In this document: positions 45,594 through 55,738 of the stretch, piece by piece | How positions within the stretch are numbered: the first letter of the stretch is position 1 | Layout: every line of letters begins with the position of its first letter | Source of the DNA: Marinobacter qingdaonensis | Lineage (GTDB): Bacteria; Pseudomonadota; Gammaproteobacteria; Pseudomonadales; Oleiphilaceae | DNA: 64,000 nucleotides | Reading direction: 5' to 3' | Assembly (NCBI RefSeq): GCF_034555935.1 | Contig: NZ_JAYDCJ010000003.1 | Location: forward strand, 1,116,001 to 1,180,000 | Translations under genes and position numbers: made by a program | Notes under the pieces: generated by a model | The model's database searches: none | Told to the model about the DNA's origin: nothing | What the model saw: the letters and a program-made list of their open reading frames with translations, nothing else

Positions 45594-46913
45594 ATGGTGT
45601 CCATGATACCCGTCAAGGAATTTGCCGAACGCCGTCGCAAACTGATGGAGCGGATGGCCCCGGACAGCATTGCCATCATTCCGGCCGCGCCGGAACGGGT
45701 GCGCAATCGCGATGTCCTGCACCCGTTCCGTCAGGACAGCGATTTCCAGTACCTGACCGGCTTCGGTGAACCCGAGGCGGTGCTGGCGCTGATCCCCGGC
45801 CGCGAGCACGGCGAGTCGGTGCTGTTCTGCAAGGAGCGCAACCCCGAGAAGGAATTGTGGGACGGTTTCCTGGTGGGGCCGGAGGGTGCCATCGAACGCT
45901 ACGGCCTGGACGACGCCTTTCCGATCTCCGACATCGACGACATCCTGCCCGGCATGATCGAAGGCCGCAGCCGGGTCTATTACCCGCTGGGCAAGGATCA
46001 GCAGTTCGACAGCAGGGTGATGGCCTGGGTCAAGACCATACGCAGCAAGGTCCGCACCGGCGCGCACCCGCCCGGCGAGTTTGTCTCTCTGGAGCACTTC
46101 CTGCACGACCTGCGCCTGTTCAAAAGCGCGAGTGAAATCAAGGCGATGGCCAAGGCGGCCGAGATCAGTGCCGAGGCCCATTGCCGCGCCATGAAGCGGG
46201 CCCGGCAGGGTGGCAGTGAGTACCACCTGGAGGCCGAGCTGATCCACACCTTCATGAGTCACGGTGCCCGTTCCACCGCCTACCCGTCCATTGTCGGCAG
46301 CGGTGCCAACGGCTGCATCCTGCACTACATCGAAAACAGCGCGCCGCTGAAAGACGGCGACCTGGTGCTGATCGACGCCGGTTGCGAGTACCAGTGCTAC
46401 GCCTCGGACATCACCCGGACCTTCCCGGTCAGCGGCAGCTTCAGCCCCGAGCAGCGGGCCCTGTACGAAGTGGTGCTGTCGGCACAGTACGCCGCCATCG
46501 ATGCGGTGCGACCGGGTAACCACTGGAACCATCCCCACGAGGCCGCGCTGCGGGTGCTGACTCAGGGCCTGATCGATCTCGGGCTGCTGTCGGGCAGCCT
46601 GGACGACGCCATCGCCAGCGAGGCCTACAAGCCATTCTTCATGCATCGGACCGGTCACTGGCTTGGGCTGGACGTGCACGATGTCGGCGACTACAAGATC
46701 GGCGACGCCTGGCGCCTGCTGGAGCCGGGCATGGCGCTGACGGTGGAACCCGGACTGTACATCGCCCCGGACAACACCCAGGTCGACGCCAAGTGGCGTG
46801 GCATCGGTATCCGCATCGAAGACGATGTGGTGGTCACCAAGGACGGCTGTCGGGTGTTGACCGACGGCGTGCCTAAGACCATCCCCGAGATCGAAGCGCT
46901 GATGGCAGACTGA
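45594..46913 (+). CDS. pepP: Xaa-Pro aminopeptidase
   Basis: 439 aa, M24B family. It removes the N-terminal residue when proline follows. Dinuclear metal ligands are visible in VLIDAGCEYQCYASDITRTF, HRTGHWLGLDVHDVG, TVEPGLYI and GIRIEDDVVVT. GGGAG stands five bases before the ATG; MIPVKEF nine bases on is an alternative. It lies 26 bp after the UPF0149 gene and 4 bp before ubiH in one operon. Confidence 0.97.
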   Translation: MVSMIPVKEFAERRRKLMERMAPDSIAIIPAAPERVRNRDVLHPFRQDSDFQYLTGFGEPEAVLALIPGREHGESVLFCKERNPEKELWDGFLVGPEGAIERYGLDDAFPISDIDDILPGMIEGRSRVYYPLGKDQQFDSRVMAWVKTIRSKVRTGAHPPGEFVSLEHFLHDLRLFKSASEIKAMAKAAEISAEAHCRAMKRARQGGSEYHLEAELIHTFMSHGARSTAYPSIVGSGANGCILHYIENSAPLKDGDLVLIDAGCEYQCYASDITRTFPVSGSFSPEQRALYEVVLSAQYAAIDAVRPGNHWNHPHEAALRVLTQGLIDLGLLSGSLDDAIASEAYKPFFMHRTGHWLGLDVHDVGDYKIGDAWRLLEPGMALTVEPGLYIAPDNTQVDAKWRGIGIRIEDDVVVTKDGCRVLTDGVPKTIPEIEALMAD

Positions 46914-46917
46914 CCCC

Positions 46918-48198
46918 GTGAGCCAATTCGATACCGACCTGATCATCGCCGGTGGCGGCCTGGCCGGCGCCACCCTGGCACTGGCCATGGCCAGGGTGCT
47001 GCCGGAGGTTCGGGTCACCGTGGTCGAAGCCTTCCCGCTGGCCGCCGCCGCCCTGCCGGCGGCCTACCAGCCCAGTTACGACGCCCGATCCACCGCCCTG
47101 GCCTTCGGCTCCCGGCTGATCTACGAGGAGTTGGGGCTCTGGTCGCGGCTGTCCGAGCACGTCACGCCCATCCGCCGCATACACGTGTCCGATCGCGGCC
47201 GCTTCGGCGCCACCCGCCTGGACGCCACGGAGCACGGTCAGGACGCCCTGGGCTACGTCGCCGACAACCGCTGGATGGGGTTGTGCCTGATGCGCGAACT
47301 GCTGGACAGCCAGGTGCAATGGCGGGCCCCGGCCGAGGTGGTGGATATGACCGCCGAGGCCGATGGGGTCAGGGTGGTCCTGAACGACAGCCAGGGCCGT
47401 CAGAGTCTGACCGCCCAGTGCCTGGTGGTGGCGGATGGTGGTCGGTCCGGGCTGCGGGAAACCCTGGGTTTTCAGCCCCGGCATCACGATTACGGTCAGA
47501 ATGCCCTGATCGCCAATGTCTCCACGAGTGACAGCCACCAGTTCTGTGCCTTTGAGCGCTTTACCGACGCCGGTCCCATGGCGCTGCTGCCCCAGGGCGG
47601 CGGCGTCCGGCCCGGGCACCAGTCGGCACTGGTCTGGACCCTGTCGGACCAGGCGCTGGCGGATCTGCTCGAGCGCTCCGACGCCGACAAGTGCCGGCTG
47701 CTGCAGGAACGCTTTGGCTGGCGCCTGGGCCGTTTCACCCGCATCGGCGAATGCAGTCATTACCCGTTGAAGCTGACCACGGTCGACGAACCGGTACGCC
47801 CGGGCGTGGCCCTGGTCGGCAACGCTGCCCACGCCCTGCACCCGGTCGCGGGCCAGGGATTCAACCTGGCCTTGCGGGGGCTGATGACCCTGGTCGAACA
47901 GTTCCGCCTGGCGACCGAGCAGGGCCTGTCCCTGGGGGACGCCCGGGTGCTGCGGCGCTACCAGCAGCACCATCGCCAGGACTGGCAGCAAACCGTGCAG
48001 TTCTCCGATTCCCTGATCCGCCTGTTCGGGCCGGACCTGGCCCCGGTCGCGGCGGTCCGGGACGCCGGCCTGGTGGGGCTGGATCTGCTGCCCGGCGCCA
48101 AACGCTGGTTCGCGCGCAAGGCCATGGGCCTGGGTGGCCGGCGGGCGGTCATCCATCGCCCGGGTGGCCCGAACCGGGAGTCCAGCGACCATGCCTGA
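46918..48198 (+). CDS. ubiH: 2-octaprenyl-6-methoxyphenol hydroxylase
   Basis: 426 aa FAD monooxygenase of ubiquinone synthesis (C1 hydroxylation in E. coli). The dinucleotide motif IIAGGGLAGATLALAM and the second FAD motif LVGNAAHALHPVAGQGFNLA are present; RSTALAF and VADGGRSGLRETLG also fit. The start is GTG, 4 bp after pepP. It overlaps the next hydroxylase gene by 8 bp. Confidence 0.93.
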   Translation: MSQFDTDLIIAGGGLAGATLALAMARVLPEVRVTVVEAFPLAAAALPAAYQPSYDARSTALAFGSRLIYEELGLWSRLSEHVTPIRRIHVSDRGRFGATRLDATEHGQDALGYVADNRWMGLCLMRELLDSQVQWRAPAEVVDMTAEADGVRVVLNDSQGRQSLTAQCLVVADGGRSGLRETLGFQPRHHDYGQNALIANVSTSDSHQFCAFERFTDAGPMALLPQGGGVRPGHQSALVWTLSDQALADLLERSDADKCRLLQERFGWRLGRFTRIGECSHYPLKLTTVDEPVRPGVALVGNAAHALHPVAGQGFNLALRGLMTLVEQFRLATEQGLSLGDARVLRRYQQHHRQDWQQTVQFSDSLIRLFGPDLAPVAAVRDAGLVGLDLLPGAKRWFARKAMGLGGRRAVIHRPGGPNRESSDHA

Positions 48199-49414
48199 AC
48201 CGCGTGTTTTCCAGATCCTGGTGGTCGGCGGCGGCATGGTCGGGGCCGCGCTGGCGCTCGGGCTGTCGCGACAGGGTTGGCAGGTTGGCCTGGTGGAGGC
48301 CGGCAATCGCGCCGCGCTGCAACAGGCGCCGGCGCCCGCCCACGGGGTGGACGATTTCGAGGCCCGGGTCAGCGCCCTGTCGGTCGCCAGTCAGCAGTTG
48401 CTGGAGGCGTTGGAGGTCTGGTCGCAGGTGTTGGCCGGGCGCCACTGCCCCTATCAGCAGATGGTGGTCTGGGATGGCGATGGCACCGGGCGCATCCAGT
48501 TTGACGCCGCCGAACTTCAGGCCCCGGCACTCGGCACCATAGTCGAGAACCGGAGTCTGGTCCGGGCCCTGTTCCTGGCCCTGGACGCCAGTTCGGTCGA
48601 GGTGTTGGACGGCGTGCAGGTGACTGGCTGGTGGCAGGACGGGGAGCGCCGGGGGATCGAGTTGGCGGACGGTGGCCGCATCGGCGCCGAACTGGTGGTC
48701 GCGGCCGACGGTGCCAACTCCCGCCTGCGCCAGTGGGTCGGATTGCCGACCCGGGAATGGGATTACGACCAGCAGGCCATCGTGTGCACCGTACAGACCA
48801 GCCAAAGCCACGATTTCACCGCCTGGCAGCGTTTCTCACCGACCGGACCGCTGGCGTTCCTGCCGCTGCTGCCGGAATCCGGCGCCGAGCATTTCTGCTC
48901 CATCGTCTGGTCCCAGGACACCGCCGAAGCCCGCCGGTTGATGGCCCTGGACGATGCCGCCTTCAGCGCCGAGCTAGGCGCGGCCATTGAACAGCAGTTG
49001 GGGCCGGTGCGCTCGGTCTCCGGTCGAACGGTGTTTCCGTTGCGCCAGCGCCACGCCAAAGACTATGTCGCGCCCGGCTTCGCCCTGATTGGCGACGCCG
49101 CCCACGCCATTCACCCCCTGGCCGGCCAGGGCGCCAACCTCGGGTTCAACGACGTGCGGGCCTTGCTCGACGAGTTGCAGCGGGCCAGGGCGTCGGCACT
49201 GTCCCCGGCCGAACCGTTGGTGCTGGAGCGCTATCAGCGCCGGCGCAAGGCCGAGAACCTGGCGATGATGGCGGCGATGGATGGCTTCAAGCACTTGTTC
49301 GGGCGCGACGAGTTGCCCGTACGCTGGCTCAGAAACACCGGCCTGCGCTGGCTCAACGGGCTCGGGCCCATCAAGCACCGGATCGCCGCCGAGGCTATGG
49401 GCCTGCCGCGGTAA
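48191..49414 (+). CDS. ubiI: Ubiquinone hydroxylase UbiI (VisC family)
   Basis: 407 aa from MPEPRVFQ. Same flavin hydroxylase family as UbiH: ILVVGGGMVGAALALGLS, VVAADGANSRLRQWVG and ALIGDAAHAIHPLAGQGANLG. By gene order (pepP-ubiH-ubiI) it is the C5 hydroxylase, though UbiF or a multi-site UbiL/UbiM-type role cannot be excluded by eye. The longer upstream frame lies within ubiH and was rejected. Confidence 0.9.
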   Translation: MPEPRVFQILVVGGGMVGAALALGLSRQGWQVGLVEAGNRAALQQAPAPAHGVDDFEARVSALSVASQQLLEALEVWSQVLAGRHCPYQQMVVWDGDGTGRIQFDAAELQAPALGTIVENRSLVRALFLALDASSVEVLDGVQVTGWWQDGERRGIELADGGRIGAELVVAADGANSRLRQWVGLPTREWDYDQQAIVCTVQTSQSHDFTAWQRFSPTGPLAFLPLLPESGAEHFCSIVWSQDTAEARRLMALDDAAFSAELGAAIEQQLGPVRSVSGRTVFPLRQRHAKDYVAPGFALIGDAAHAIHPLAGQGANLGFNDVRALLDELQRARASALSPAEPLVLERYQRRRKAENLAMMAAMDGFKHLFGRDELPVRWLRNTGLRWLNGLGPIKHRIAAEAMGLPR

Positions 49415-49452
49415 CCCTCACTTGCTCCCATTCAGCACAAGGACAGCCGACC

Positions 49453-50367
49453 ATGGCAGGAAGCAGTCTACTGGTACTCCTCGACGACATCGCCACGGTG
49501 CTGGACGACGTCGCCCTGATGACCAAAACCGCCACCAAGAAAACCGCGGGGGTACTCGGTGACGACCTGGCCCTGAACGCCCAGCAGGTCACCGGGGTGA
49601 AGCCCGCGCGGGAATTGCCGGTGGTCTGGGCCGTGGCCAAGGGCTCCATGGTCAACAAGGCGATCCTGGTGCCGGCGGCGCTGGCGATCAGTTTTTTCGT
49701 ACCCTGGCTGGTCACGCCCCTGCTGATGCTCGGCGGCGCCTTCCTGTGTTTCGAGGGCTTCGAGAAACTGGTCCACAAGTTCCTGCACCGCCAGGAGCAC
49801 GAGGCCCATCAGCACGAGCTGCACGAGGCCCTGAAAAACCCGGACACCGACATGAAGGCGCTGGAACAGGAGAAAATCAAAGGTGCCATTCGCACCGATT
49901 TCATCCTGTCGGCCGAAATCATCGCCATCACCCTGGGCACCATCACCGGCCAGAGCATCGGCATGCAGTTTCTGGTGCTGTCGGTAGTGGCGGTCATGAT
50001 TACGGTCGGGGTTTACGGCCTGGTGGCCGGTATCGTCAAGCTGGACGACGGTGGCCTGTACCTGAGCCAGAAGGACAGTGCGCTGGCCCAGAAGGTCGGG
50101 CGGGGCGTGCTCTGGCTCGCGCCCTACCTGATGAAGACCCTGTCCATCCTCGGCACCCTCGCGATGTTTCTGGTGGGTGGGGGCATCCTCACGCATGGGG
50201 TGCCGCCCCTGTACGAGGTCATTGCGCACCTGGCCGAGGGCATGGGTGGGGTGTCAGCGGCCGTGCTGCCGACCCTGGCTGACGGGCTCATCGGGGTCTT
50301 GGCGGGTGCCGTGTTGGTGGCGGTCATCACCCCGTTGCAGAAGCTCTGGGCGGCCCGGGCGGCGTGA
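49453..50367 (+). CDS. DUF808 (YedI-family) inner membrane protein
   Basis: 304 aa, about six or seven membrane helices. The N-terminus SSLLVLLDDIATVLDDVALM and the blocks DDLALNAQQVTG, AIRTDFILSAEIIAI and LPTLADGLIGVLAGAVL match DUF808. It is next to rsmE, tail to tail, with stops adjoining. The function is unknown. Confidence 0.9.
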   Translation: MAGSSLLVLLDDIATVLDDVALMTKTATKKTAGVLGDDLALNAQQVTGVKPARELPVVWAVAKGSMVNKAILVPAALAISFFVPWLVTPLLMLGGAFLCFEGFEKLVHKFLHRQEHEAHQHELHEALKNPDTDMKALEQEKIKGAIRTDFILSAEIIAITLGTITGQSIGMQFLVLSVVAVMITVGVYGLVAGIVKLDDGGLYLSQKDSALAQKVGRGVLWLAPYLMKTLSILGTLAMFLVGGGILTHGVPPLYEVIAHLAEGMGGVSAAVLPTLADGLIGVLAGAVLVAVITPLQKLWAARAA

Positions 50368-51087
50368 TCAGAGGCAGGCGTCGAACAGGCGGCTGACCAG
50401 CACCGGCACCGCGGTTTCCACCCGCAGGATGCGCGGCCCCAGGTGCACGGCCTCGCAGCCGGCCTCTGCCAGTTTGCCCACCTCGTAGGGGGTGAAGCCG
50501 CCTTCGGGACCGATGCACAGGGCCGTGGCCTGGTTCAGTTGGCTGGGGCAGGGCGTGTCGGTACCTGGGTGTGCCACCAGGGCGCGCTTGCCGGCCAGCA
50601 GGCCCGGCAATTCGTCCTCGACGAAGGGTTTGAACAGCTTGCGGATCTGAACCCTCGGCATGACCGTGTCCCGGGCCTGTTCCAGTCCCAGGGTGAGATT
50701 GTCCCGCAGCGGTTCGTCGCCCAGCCAGGGCGTCTGCCAGAAGCTTTTCTCCACCTTGTAACTGTTGATCAGCCACAAATCTTTGACCCCGAGGGTGGCG
50801 CAGGTCTGCAGGATGCGCCGGAACATCTTGGGCCGGGGCATGGCCAGTACCAGCGTCAGCGGCAGCGCCGGGGGTGGTTGCCGATCCAGGCGAACCCGCA
50901 GCTCGGCGACGGCATCGGTCAGGTGCAGAATCTCGCCGGTGCCGATGTCTCCGTTCACCCGGCCCACCGGGATCTCGTCGCCGGTGTCCACTTTCAGCAC
51001 CGAATGCAGGTGCGCCAGCCTTCGTCCGGTCAGCCGGACCCGGTCGTCGGCAATGAAATCCTCGTCGAACAGCAGCGCCAGATTCAT
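50368..51087 (-). CDS. rsmE: 16S rRNA m3U1498 methyltransferase
   Basis: 239 aa SPOUT methyltransferase that methylates U1498 of 16S rRNA. The PUA-like N-terminus (RVRLTGRRLAHLHSVLK) and the knot motifs (LALAMPRPKMFR-like VLAMPRPKMF, ALCIGPEGGFTPYEV, LGPRILRVETA) are present. It overlaps tatC by 4 bp (ATGA), continuing the Pseudomonas order tatABC-rsmE. Confidence 0.95.
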   Translation of the reverse strand: MNLALLFDEDFIADDRVRLTGRRLAHLHSVLKVDTGDEIPVGRVNGDIGTGEILHLTDAVAELRVRLDRQPPPALPLTLVLAMPRPKMFRRILQTCATLGVKDLWLINSYKVEKSFWQTPWLGDEPLRDNLTLGLEQARDTVMPRVQIRKLFKPFVEDELPGLLAGKRALVAHPGTDTPCPSQLNQATALCIGPEGGFTPYEVGKLAEAGCEAVHLGPRILRVETAVPVLVSRLFDACL

Positions 51088-51872
51088 TCGCCGGCCGGTT
51101 CGCTGGCGTCGGCGTCGTCGGTGCGTCCCCGGGTGGCCAGGCGGCCGAACAGGATGCCGAACTCAAACAGGATCCACATGGGCACCGCCAGCAGGGTCTG
51201 GGAAATGATGTCCGGCGGGGTCAGCAGCATGCCGATGATGAAGCAGGCCACCACCACGTAGGGGCGCTTGGCGGACAGGCTGGCTGGGGTGGTGGCGCCG
51301 GTCAGGATCAGCAGCACGGTGGCTATGGGAATCTCGAAGGCCACACCGAAGGCGAAGAACATCTTGAGCACGAAATTCAGGTAGCTGCTGATGTCCGGCA
51401 GCTCGACAATGCCTTCCGGGCCGATGGCGGTAAAGAAACCGAACACCAGCGGGAACACCACGAAATAGGCGAACGCGGCGCCGGCGTAAAACAGGATCAC
51501 CGAGGTGAAGAGCAGGGGAAAGGCCAGTCGCTTCTCATGGGCGTACAGGCCGGGCGCAATGAAGCTCCAGAGTTGGTACAGGATCACCGGGATGGCGGCA
51601 AACACCGCCAGCACCAGGGCCAGCTTCAGCGGCGCGAAGAACGGCGAGGTCACGTCGGTGGCGATCATGGTCTGGCCGACGGGCAGCAGCGAACGGATGG
51701 GCTCGGACAGCCACAGGTACAGCTCGTTGGCGAACGGGTAGATGGCGGCAAAGCAGATCACCACCGCCAACACCATTTTCAGCAGGCGATTGCGCAGCTC
51801 CAGCAGGTGCTCGATCAGGGGCATTTCCTGCTGGTCCGGGGTCGTTGGGTTGCCGTCTGGCTTGGAGGTCAT
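51084..51872 (-). CDS. tatC: Sec-independent protein translocase TatC
   Basis: 262 aa, six membrane helices. TatC recognises twin-arginine signal peptides. MPLIEHLLELRNRLLKMV is the conserved cytoplasmic N-terminus and FAFGVAFEIPIATVLLIL the fifth-helix region. A short charged tail is found at the C-terminus. It overlaps both tatB (4 bp) and rsmE (4 bp). Confidence 0.97.
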   Translation of the reverse strand: MTSKPDGNPTTPDQQEMPLIEHLLELRNRLLKMVLAVVICFAAIYPFANELYLWLSEPIRSLLPVGQTMIATDVTSPFFAPLKLALVLAVFAAIPVILYQLWSFIAPGLYAHEKRLAFPLLFTSVILFYAGAAFAYFVVFPLVFGFFTAIGPEGIVELPDISSYLNFVLKMFFAFGVAFEIPIATVLLILTGATTPASLSAKRPYVVVACFIIGMLLTPPDIISQTLLAVPMWILFEFGILFGRLATRGRTDDADASEPAGE

Positions 51873-52336
51873 GAACGATTTTCCGAGGATCCGGCGGTGG
51901 AGCCTGGCGGCTCGCTGCCTTCGGGCTCACTGGTTGGTTTCGGGGGAGTGGCTGGCGAGCTTGGCTCTGACGCCGCGGAGCTGGCGCTGTCCTGGGTTGG
52001 CGAGGCGACGCGACGGGTTGCCGGCGCCGGCCGGCTGCCGCCGCCATCCTTGGGGGGCTGAATCATGTGCTCGTAGCGCTTGGCCTCTTCCAAGGCATCG
52101 CGCACCGTGCCCTGAACGTCCTCGAGGCCGACGTCGCCGGCCTTGCGGAGTTCCTCGCGCAGTTCTTCAGCCTTGAGCTGGCGGTCCAGTTCCGAGGTGA
52201 ACTGGCTGACCATGCGCCGGGCACCACCGATCCAGCGACCGGCGGCGCGCGCCGCGGTGGGCAGCCGCTCGGGACCCAACACCAACAAGGCAATGACGCC
52301 GCAGATCAGCAGCTCCAGAAAGCCGATATCGAACAT
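51869..52336 (-). CDS. tatB: Sec-independent protein translocase TatB
   Basis: 155 aa. One N-terminal membrane helix with the TatB hallmark Glu (MFDIGFLELLICGVIALLVL), the hinge GPERLPTAARAAGRW, an amphipathic helix and a long Ser/Pro-rich tail. TatB forms the receptor complex with TatC. The tail composition (PSSPATPPKPTSEPEGSEPP) is variable in this family. Confidence 0.95.
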   Translation of the reverse strand: MFDIGFLELLICGVIALLVLGPERLPTAARAAGRWIGGARRMVSQFTSELDRQLKAEELREELRKAGDVGLEDVQGTVRDALEEAKRYEHMIQPPKDGGGSRPAPATRRVASPTQDSASSAASEPSSPATPPKPTSEPEGSEPPGSTAGSSENRS

Positions 52337-52347
52337 TCAGCCTGCTC

Positions 52348-52584
52348 TCAGCTGGGGGACTTGTCCCGGGGCTTTTCTTCGGCCTTGGCCTGCTGGTTCT
52401 GGGGCGCGCCGGTGTCTTCCAGGGTCTCCGGGTCGGCGGGCTTGTTGTCTTCGTCATTCATGGATTTCTTGAAGCCACGAATGGCACCGCCCAGATCGCT
52501 GCCGATGTTGCGCAGTTTCTTGGTTCCGAACAACAGAATAACGATGCCGAGTACGATAAGAAGTTGCCAGATACTGATGCCCAT
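52348..52584 (-). CDS. tatA: Sec-independent protein translocase TatA
   Basis: 78 aa. It forms the translocation pore for folded proteins. [20 protein letters not shown] then [20 protein letters not shown] is the TatA membrane helix and amphipathic helix. I chose ATG 52584, with GAGGA seven bases upstream, over a GTG one codon earlier. The C-terminal tail is acidic and unstructured. Confidence 0.96.
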   Translation of the reverse strand: MGISIWQLLIVLGIVILLFGTKKLRNIGSDLGGAIRGFKKSMNDEDNKPADPETLEDTGAPQNQQAKAEEKPRDKSPS

Positions 52585-52670
52585 CACGGGGTCCTCACGT
52601 TGCTTTTGCTGTTTTGTGTCATTGTACGGTAACTGAGCGACATAGGGTTAACCCCAGTCGTCCACCGGCC

Positions 52671-53000
52671 TCACTTGTTGCGGGCCGCTTTCTCCTCCAG
52701 CCCGGACAGATCGAAGCGCCGGGCCAGTTCGTCCAGCACCTCGTCGGGGCCCAGGCCCAGCCGGGACAGCATCACCAGGGTATGGAACCACAGGTCGGCG
52801 GTTTCATACACCAGCTCCGAGGTGTTGCCGGAGCGTTCCGCGTCTTTCGCCGCCAGCAGGGTCTCGGTGCACTCCTCGCCGACCTTTTCCAGGATCTTGT
52901 TCAGTCCCTTGGCGTGCAGGCTGGCCACGTAGGAGCTGTCCGGTGCAGCCTGTTTGCGCTCTTCCAGTACCTGTGCCAGGCGTGTCAGTACGTCACTCAC
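52671..53000 (-). CDS. hisE: Phosphoribosyl-ATP pyrophosphohydrolase
   Basis: 109 aa. All-helical MazG-like enzyme removing pyrophosphate from PR-ATP in histidine synthesis. [19 protein letters not shown] and [17 protein letters not shown] hold the metal-binding acids. The start is GTG 53000 with GGAG eight bases upstream; the TTG at 53006 is too close to that site. It follows hisI by 12 bp, and the separate hisI/hisE genes before tatA follow the Pseudomonas order. Confidence 0.94.
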   Translation of the reverse strand: MSDVLTRLAQVLEERKQAAPDSSYVASLHAKGLNKILEKVGEECTETLLAAKDAERSGNTSELVYETADLWFHTLVMLSRLGLGPDEVLDELARRFDLSGLEEKAARNK

Positions 53001-53012
53001 CTTCAATGCTCC

Positions 53013-53429
53013 TCACTGGTTGCCGTAAATGGCGTCGGGGTCCTTGATCACCGGCTCCACGCCGACCCACTGGCCGTCCTGCAGGGAGCGGTAAAAACAA
53101 CTGCGCCGGCCGGTGTGACAGGCAATGCCGCCCTTCTGTTCCACCTTCAGCAGCACCACGTCCTCGTCGCAGTCCAGGCGGATGTCCTTGACCACCTGCT
53201 GGTGGCCCGAGGTTTCGCCCTTGCGCCAGAGCTTGCCGCGGGAACGGGACCAGTACACGGCGTGGCCCTCCTCGGCGGTCAGTCGCAGCGACTCCCGGTT
53301 CATCCAGGCCATCATCAGGATGTCGCCGGTGGCGGCGTCCTGGGCGATGGCGGGCACCAGCCCGTCGGCGGTCCAGCGAATGCTTTCCAGCCAGTCAGGG
53401 TTGTCGACGTTATCGGGCGTATCTTTCAT
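53013..53429 (-). CDS. hisI: Phosphoribosyl-AMP cyclohydrolase
   Basis: 138 aa. It opens the adenine ring of PR-AMP in histidine synthesis. Metal and zinc motifs are intact: [42 protein letters not shown] and [13 protein letters not shown] chose MKDTPDNV, which has AGGA nine bases upstream, rather than an ATG nine codons earlier that abuts the ubiB stop. Confidence 0.96.
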   Translation of the reverse strand: MKDTPDNVDNPDWLESIRWTADGLVPAIAQDAATGDILMMAWMNRESLRLTAEEGHAVYWSRSRGKLWRKGETSGHQQVVKDIRLDCDEDVVLLKVEQKGGIACHTGRRSCFYRSLQDGQWVGVEPVIKDPDAIYGNQ

Positions 53430-53456
53430 TTCTGTGAATCCTGAGTGCAAATTCAT

Positions 53457-55100
53457 TTAGCGGCTGCCGCGCAGCACCAGCCCGCCGGCCCCGGCCAGCA
53501 GGGCCCAGCTCCACAGCGGTACCGTTTCCACCCAGGCCCGGGCCTCGGGTTGGGTGCCGATCACCGCCGCCGCGGCCAGCAGGACCGCGGTCAGACCGCG
53601 CCGCCAGCGCCGGTCGGAGCGCACCTGCTGCTCCCGCAGGAGCTCCAGTGTAGCCTGATTCTGCTGCTCGGTGGGGCCGGACTGGCGCAATTGCAGCAGG
53701 GCATCGTGCACCAGTTGCGGCATTTCCGGGGATTGTTCGAGCCAGGACGGCAGGTGCGTCTGCAGAGACTTGATCAGTCCCGACGGGCCGATGCGTCGGC
53801 GCATCCAGCTCTCCAGGAAGGGTTGCGCGGTGCTCCACAAGTCCAGGTCCGGGTAGAGCTGGCGGCCCAGACCCTCGACGTTGAGCAGGGTTTTCTGCAG
53901 CAGCACCAGCTGGGGCTGCACCTCCATGTTGAAGCGCCGGGCGGTCTGGAACAGGCGCAGCAGGAAGTGGCCGAAGGAAATGTCTTTCAGCGGTTTTTCG
54001 AAGATCGGCTCGCACACGGTGCGGATCGCCGCCTCGAACTCGTTCACCCGGGTGTCCGGCGGCACCCAGCCGGACTGGATGTGCAGTTGCGCCACCTGAC
54101 GGTAATCCCGGCGGAAGAAGGCGAGCAGGTTGCGGGCCAGGTAACTCTGGTCGTCCGGGGCCAGGGTGCCGACTATGCCGAAGTCGATGGCGATGTATTT
54201 CGGGTCGGCGGGGTTGCTGATGTCGACGAAGATGTTGCCCGGGTGCATGTCGGCGTGGAAGAAACTGTCCCGGAACACCTGGGTAAAGAAGATCTCGACG
54301 CCTTTCTCCGCCAGCACCTTCATGTCCACGCCTGCCGCCTTCAGCGCCGGCACGTCGGCGATGGGCACGCCGTGAATGCGTTCCATCACCAGCACCGACT
54401 GGCGGGTATAGTCCCAGTCGATGGAAGGGATGTAGATCAGTGAGGAGTTCTCGAAGTTACGGCGCAGCTGGCTGGCGTTGGCGGCTTCCCGCTGCAGGTC
54501 GAGTTCGTCGTGGATGGTGGCGTCGTAATCGGCCACCACCTCGACCGGATGCAGGCGCTTGCCCTCGGACCAGTATTTTTCCAGCAGCCCGGCCATCAGG
54601 TACATCAGTGCCAGGTCCTGACGGATGACCCGCTCGATGCCCGGGCGCAGCACCTTGACCACCACTTTCTGGCCGTTGCGCAGCGTTGCCCCGTGCACCT
54701 GGGCCACCGAGGCCGAGGCGATCGGGTCGGGGGTGAACTCCAGGAACAGCTCCGCCACCGGCGCGCCCAGGGACGACTCGATGATGTCCCGGGCCACGTC
54801 ACTGGAGAAGGGCGGCACCCGGTCCTGCAAGTTCTTCAGGGACTCCGCCATGTCGTCCGGCAGCAGGTCGCGCCGGGTCGACAGGATCTGGCCGAATTTC
54901 ACGAACACCGGCCCCAGCTCCTCCAGGGCCAGGCGCAGGCGGTCGCCCCGGCTCAGCTTGGGCTGGGGGAACAGGTGCCAGGGCGCCAGCAGGAAAAACA
55001 GTTTCAGCGGGGCGGGCAGTTCCGCCAGCGGCAGGAAGGTGTCCAGTCGGTACCGACAGAAAACCCAGGCGATTCGGAACAGGCGTTGCAGGCGGGTCAC
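53457..55100 (-). CDS. ubiB: Ubiquinone biosynthesis regulatory protein kinase UbiB
   Basis: 547 aa, of the atypical ABC1/ADCK kinase family. Signature motifs: [16 protein letters not shown] (KxGQ), ASASVAQVH (Ala-rich loop), [12 protein letters not shown] and AIDFGIVG. Two membrane helices end the protein ([27 protein letters not shown]). It supports the ubiquinone hydroxylases, probably by extracting lipid intermediates with ATP hydrolysis. The start is GTG overlapping the ubiJ stop (GTGA). Confidence 0.96.
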   Translation of the reverse strand: MTRLQRLFRIAWVFCRYRLDTFLPLAELPAPLKLFFLLAPWHLFPQPKLSRGDRLRLALEELGPVFVKFGQILSTRRDLLPDDMAESLKNLQDRVPPFSSDVARDIIESSLGAPVAELFLEFTPDPIASASVAQVHGATLRNGQKVVVKVLRPGIERVIRQDLALMYLMAGLLEKYWSEGKRLHPVEVVADYDATIHDELDLQREAANASQLRRNFENSSLIYIPSIDWDYTRQSVLVMERIHGVPIADVPALKAAGVDMKVLAEKGVEIFFTQVFRDSFFHADMHPGNIFVDISNPADPKYIAIDFGIVGTLAPDDQSYLARNLLAFFRRDYRQVAQLHIQSGWVPPDTRVNEFEAAIRTVCEPIFEKPLKDISFGHFLLRLFQTARRFNMEVQPQLVLLQKTLLNVEGLGRQLYPDLDLWSTAQPFLESWMRRRIGPSGLIKSLQTHLPSWLEQSPEMPQLVHDALLQLRQSGPTEQQNQATLELLREQQVRSDRRWRRGLTAVLLAAAAVIGTQPEARAWVETVPLWSWALLAGAGGLVLRGSR

Positions 55101-55738
55101 GGGGTCTCCGGTTGGTCGGTGCGGGCGAGCTGCTCTATCTGGTCGATGCGTGCCTGCAGACGTTCGGTGCGCAGGCTGAGCTCGTCGATGTCGGCAAAGG
55201 TCGCCTCCAGTTCCCGACGGCCGGGCAGGGCGCGGCTCTCCTCGTGCACGTATTCTTCCACGTTGGCGTTCAGGGCGGCGAAGGCGTGGCGGCTCCATTT
55301 CACCGCGGCGCGCACCCGCTGGCCCAGGAAATGGGCCGGCACATCGCCCAGGTGCCGGGCCAGGGCCGCTTCCCAGTCCGGGCTGAGTCGGTTCAGGGCG
55401 CGCTGGAGCTGGTGCGCCAGGGCGGTATCGCCCTGCACCGTCAGCCGGCCGTCGCCGATGACCCGGTCGTCACCGGTTGCCAGGGCGGCAAAGGCGATCG
55501 GTCGGCCCCGAATGATCAGCGCCGGCGACTCGACCGGCTGGCTGCTGACCCGCACCCGCTCGGCGCCGCCCTCGAGCGTGACGCTCAGGGCCAGGGGCGC
55601 GGTGAGCTCGATCTGCACCGCCCCGTCCAGGGCCGCCAGCAGATCGCGCCGGCTCGCCGGGTCCAGCTCGAGGGCATGATTGAGCGCGCTCTCGATCACG
55701 CCGGTCAGGGCGGCCAGCAGGGTGGGGCCGGGAAACAT
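55097..55738 (-). CDS. ubiJ: Ubiquinone biosynthesis accessory factor UbiJ
   Basis: 213 aa. An SCP2 lipid-binding domain fills about residues 20-110 ([20 protein letters not shown]), followed by a helical, charged C-terminus with a coiled coil. UbiJ with UbiK organises the soluble Ubi complex around its lipid intermediates. It lies between ubiE and ubiB with overlapping start and stop codons on both sides. Confidence 0.93.
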   Translation of the reverse strand: MFPGPTLLAALTGVIESALNHALELDPASRRDLLAALDGAVQIELTAPLALSVTLEGGAERVRVSSQPVESPALIIRGRPIAFAALATGDDRVIGDGRLTVQGDTALAHQLQRALNRLSPDWEAALARHLGDVPAHFLGQRVRAAVKWSRHAFAALNANVEEYVHEESRALPGRRELEATFADIDELSLRTERLQARIDQIEQLARTDQPETP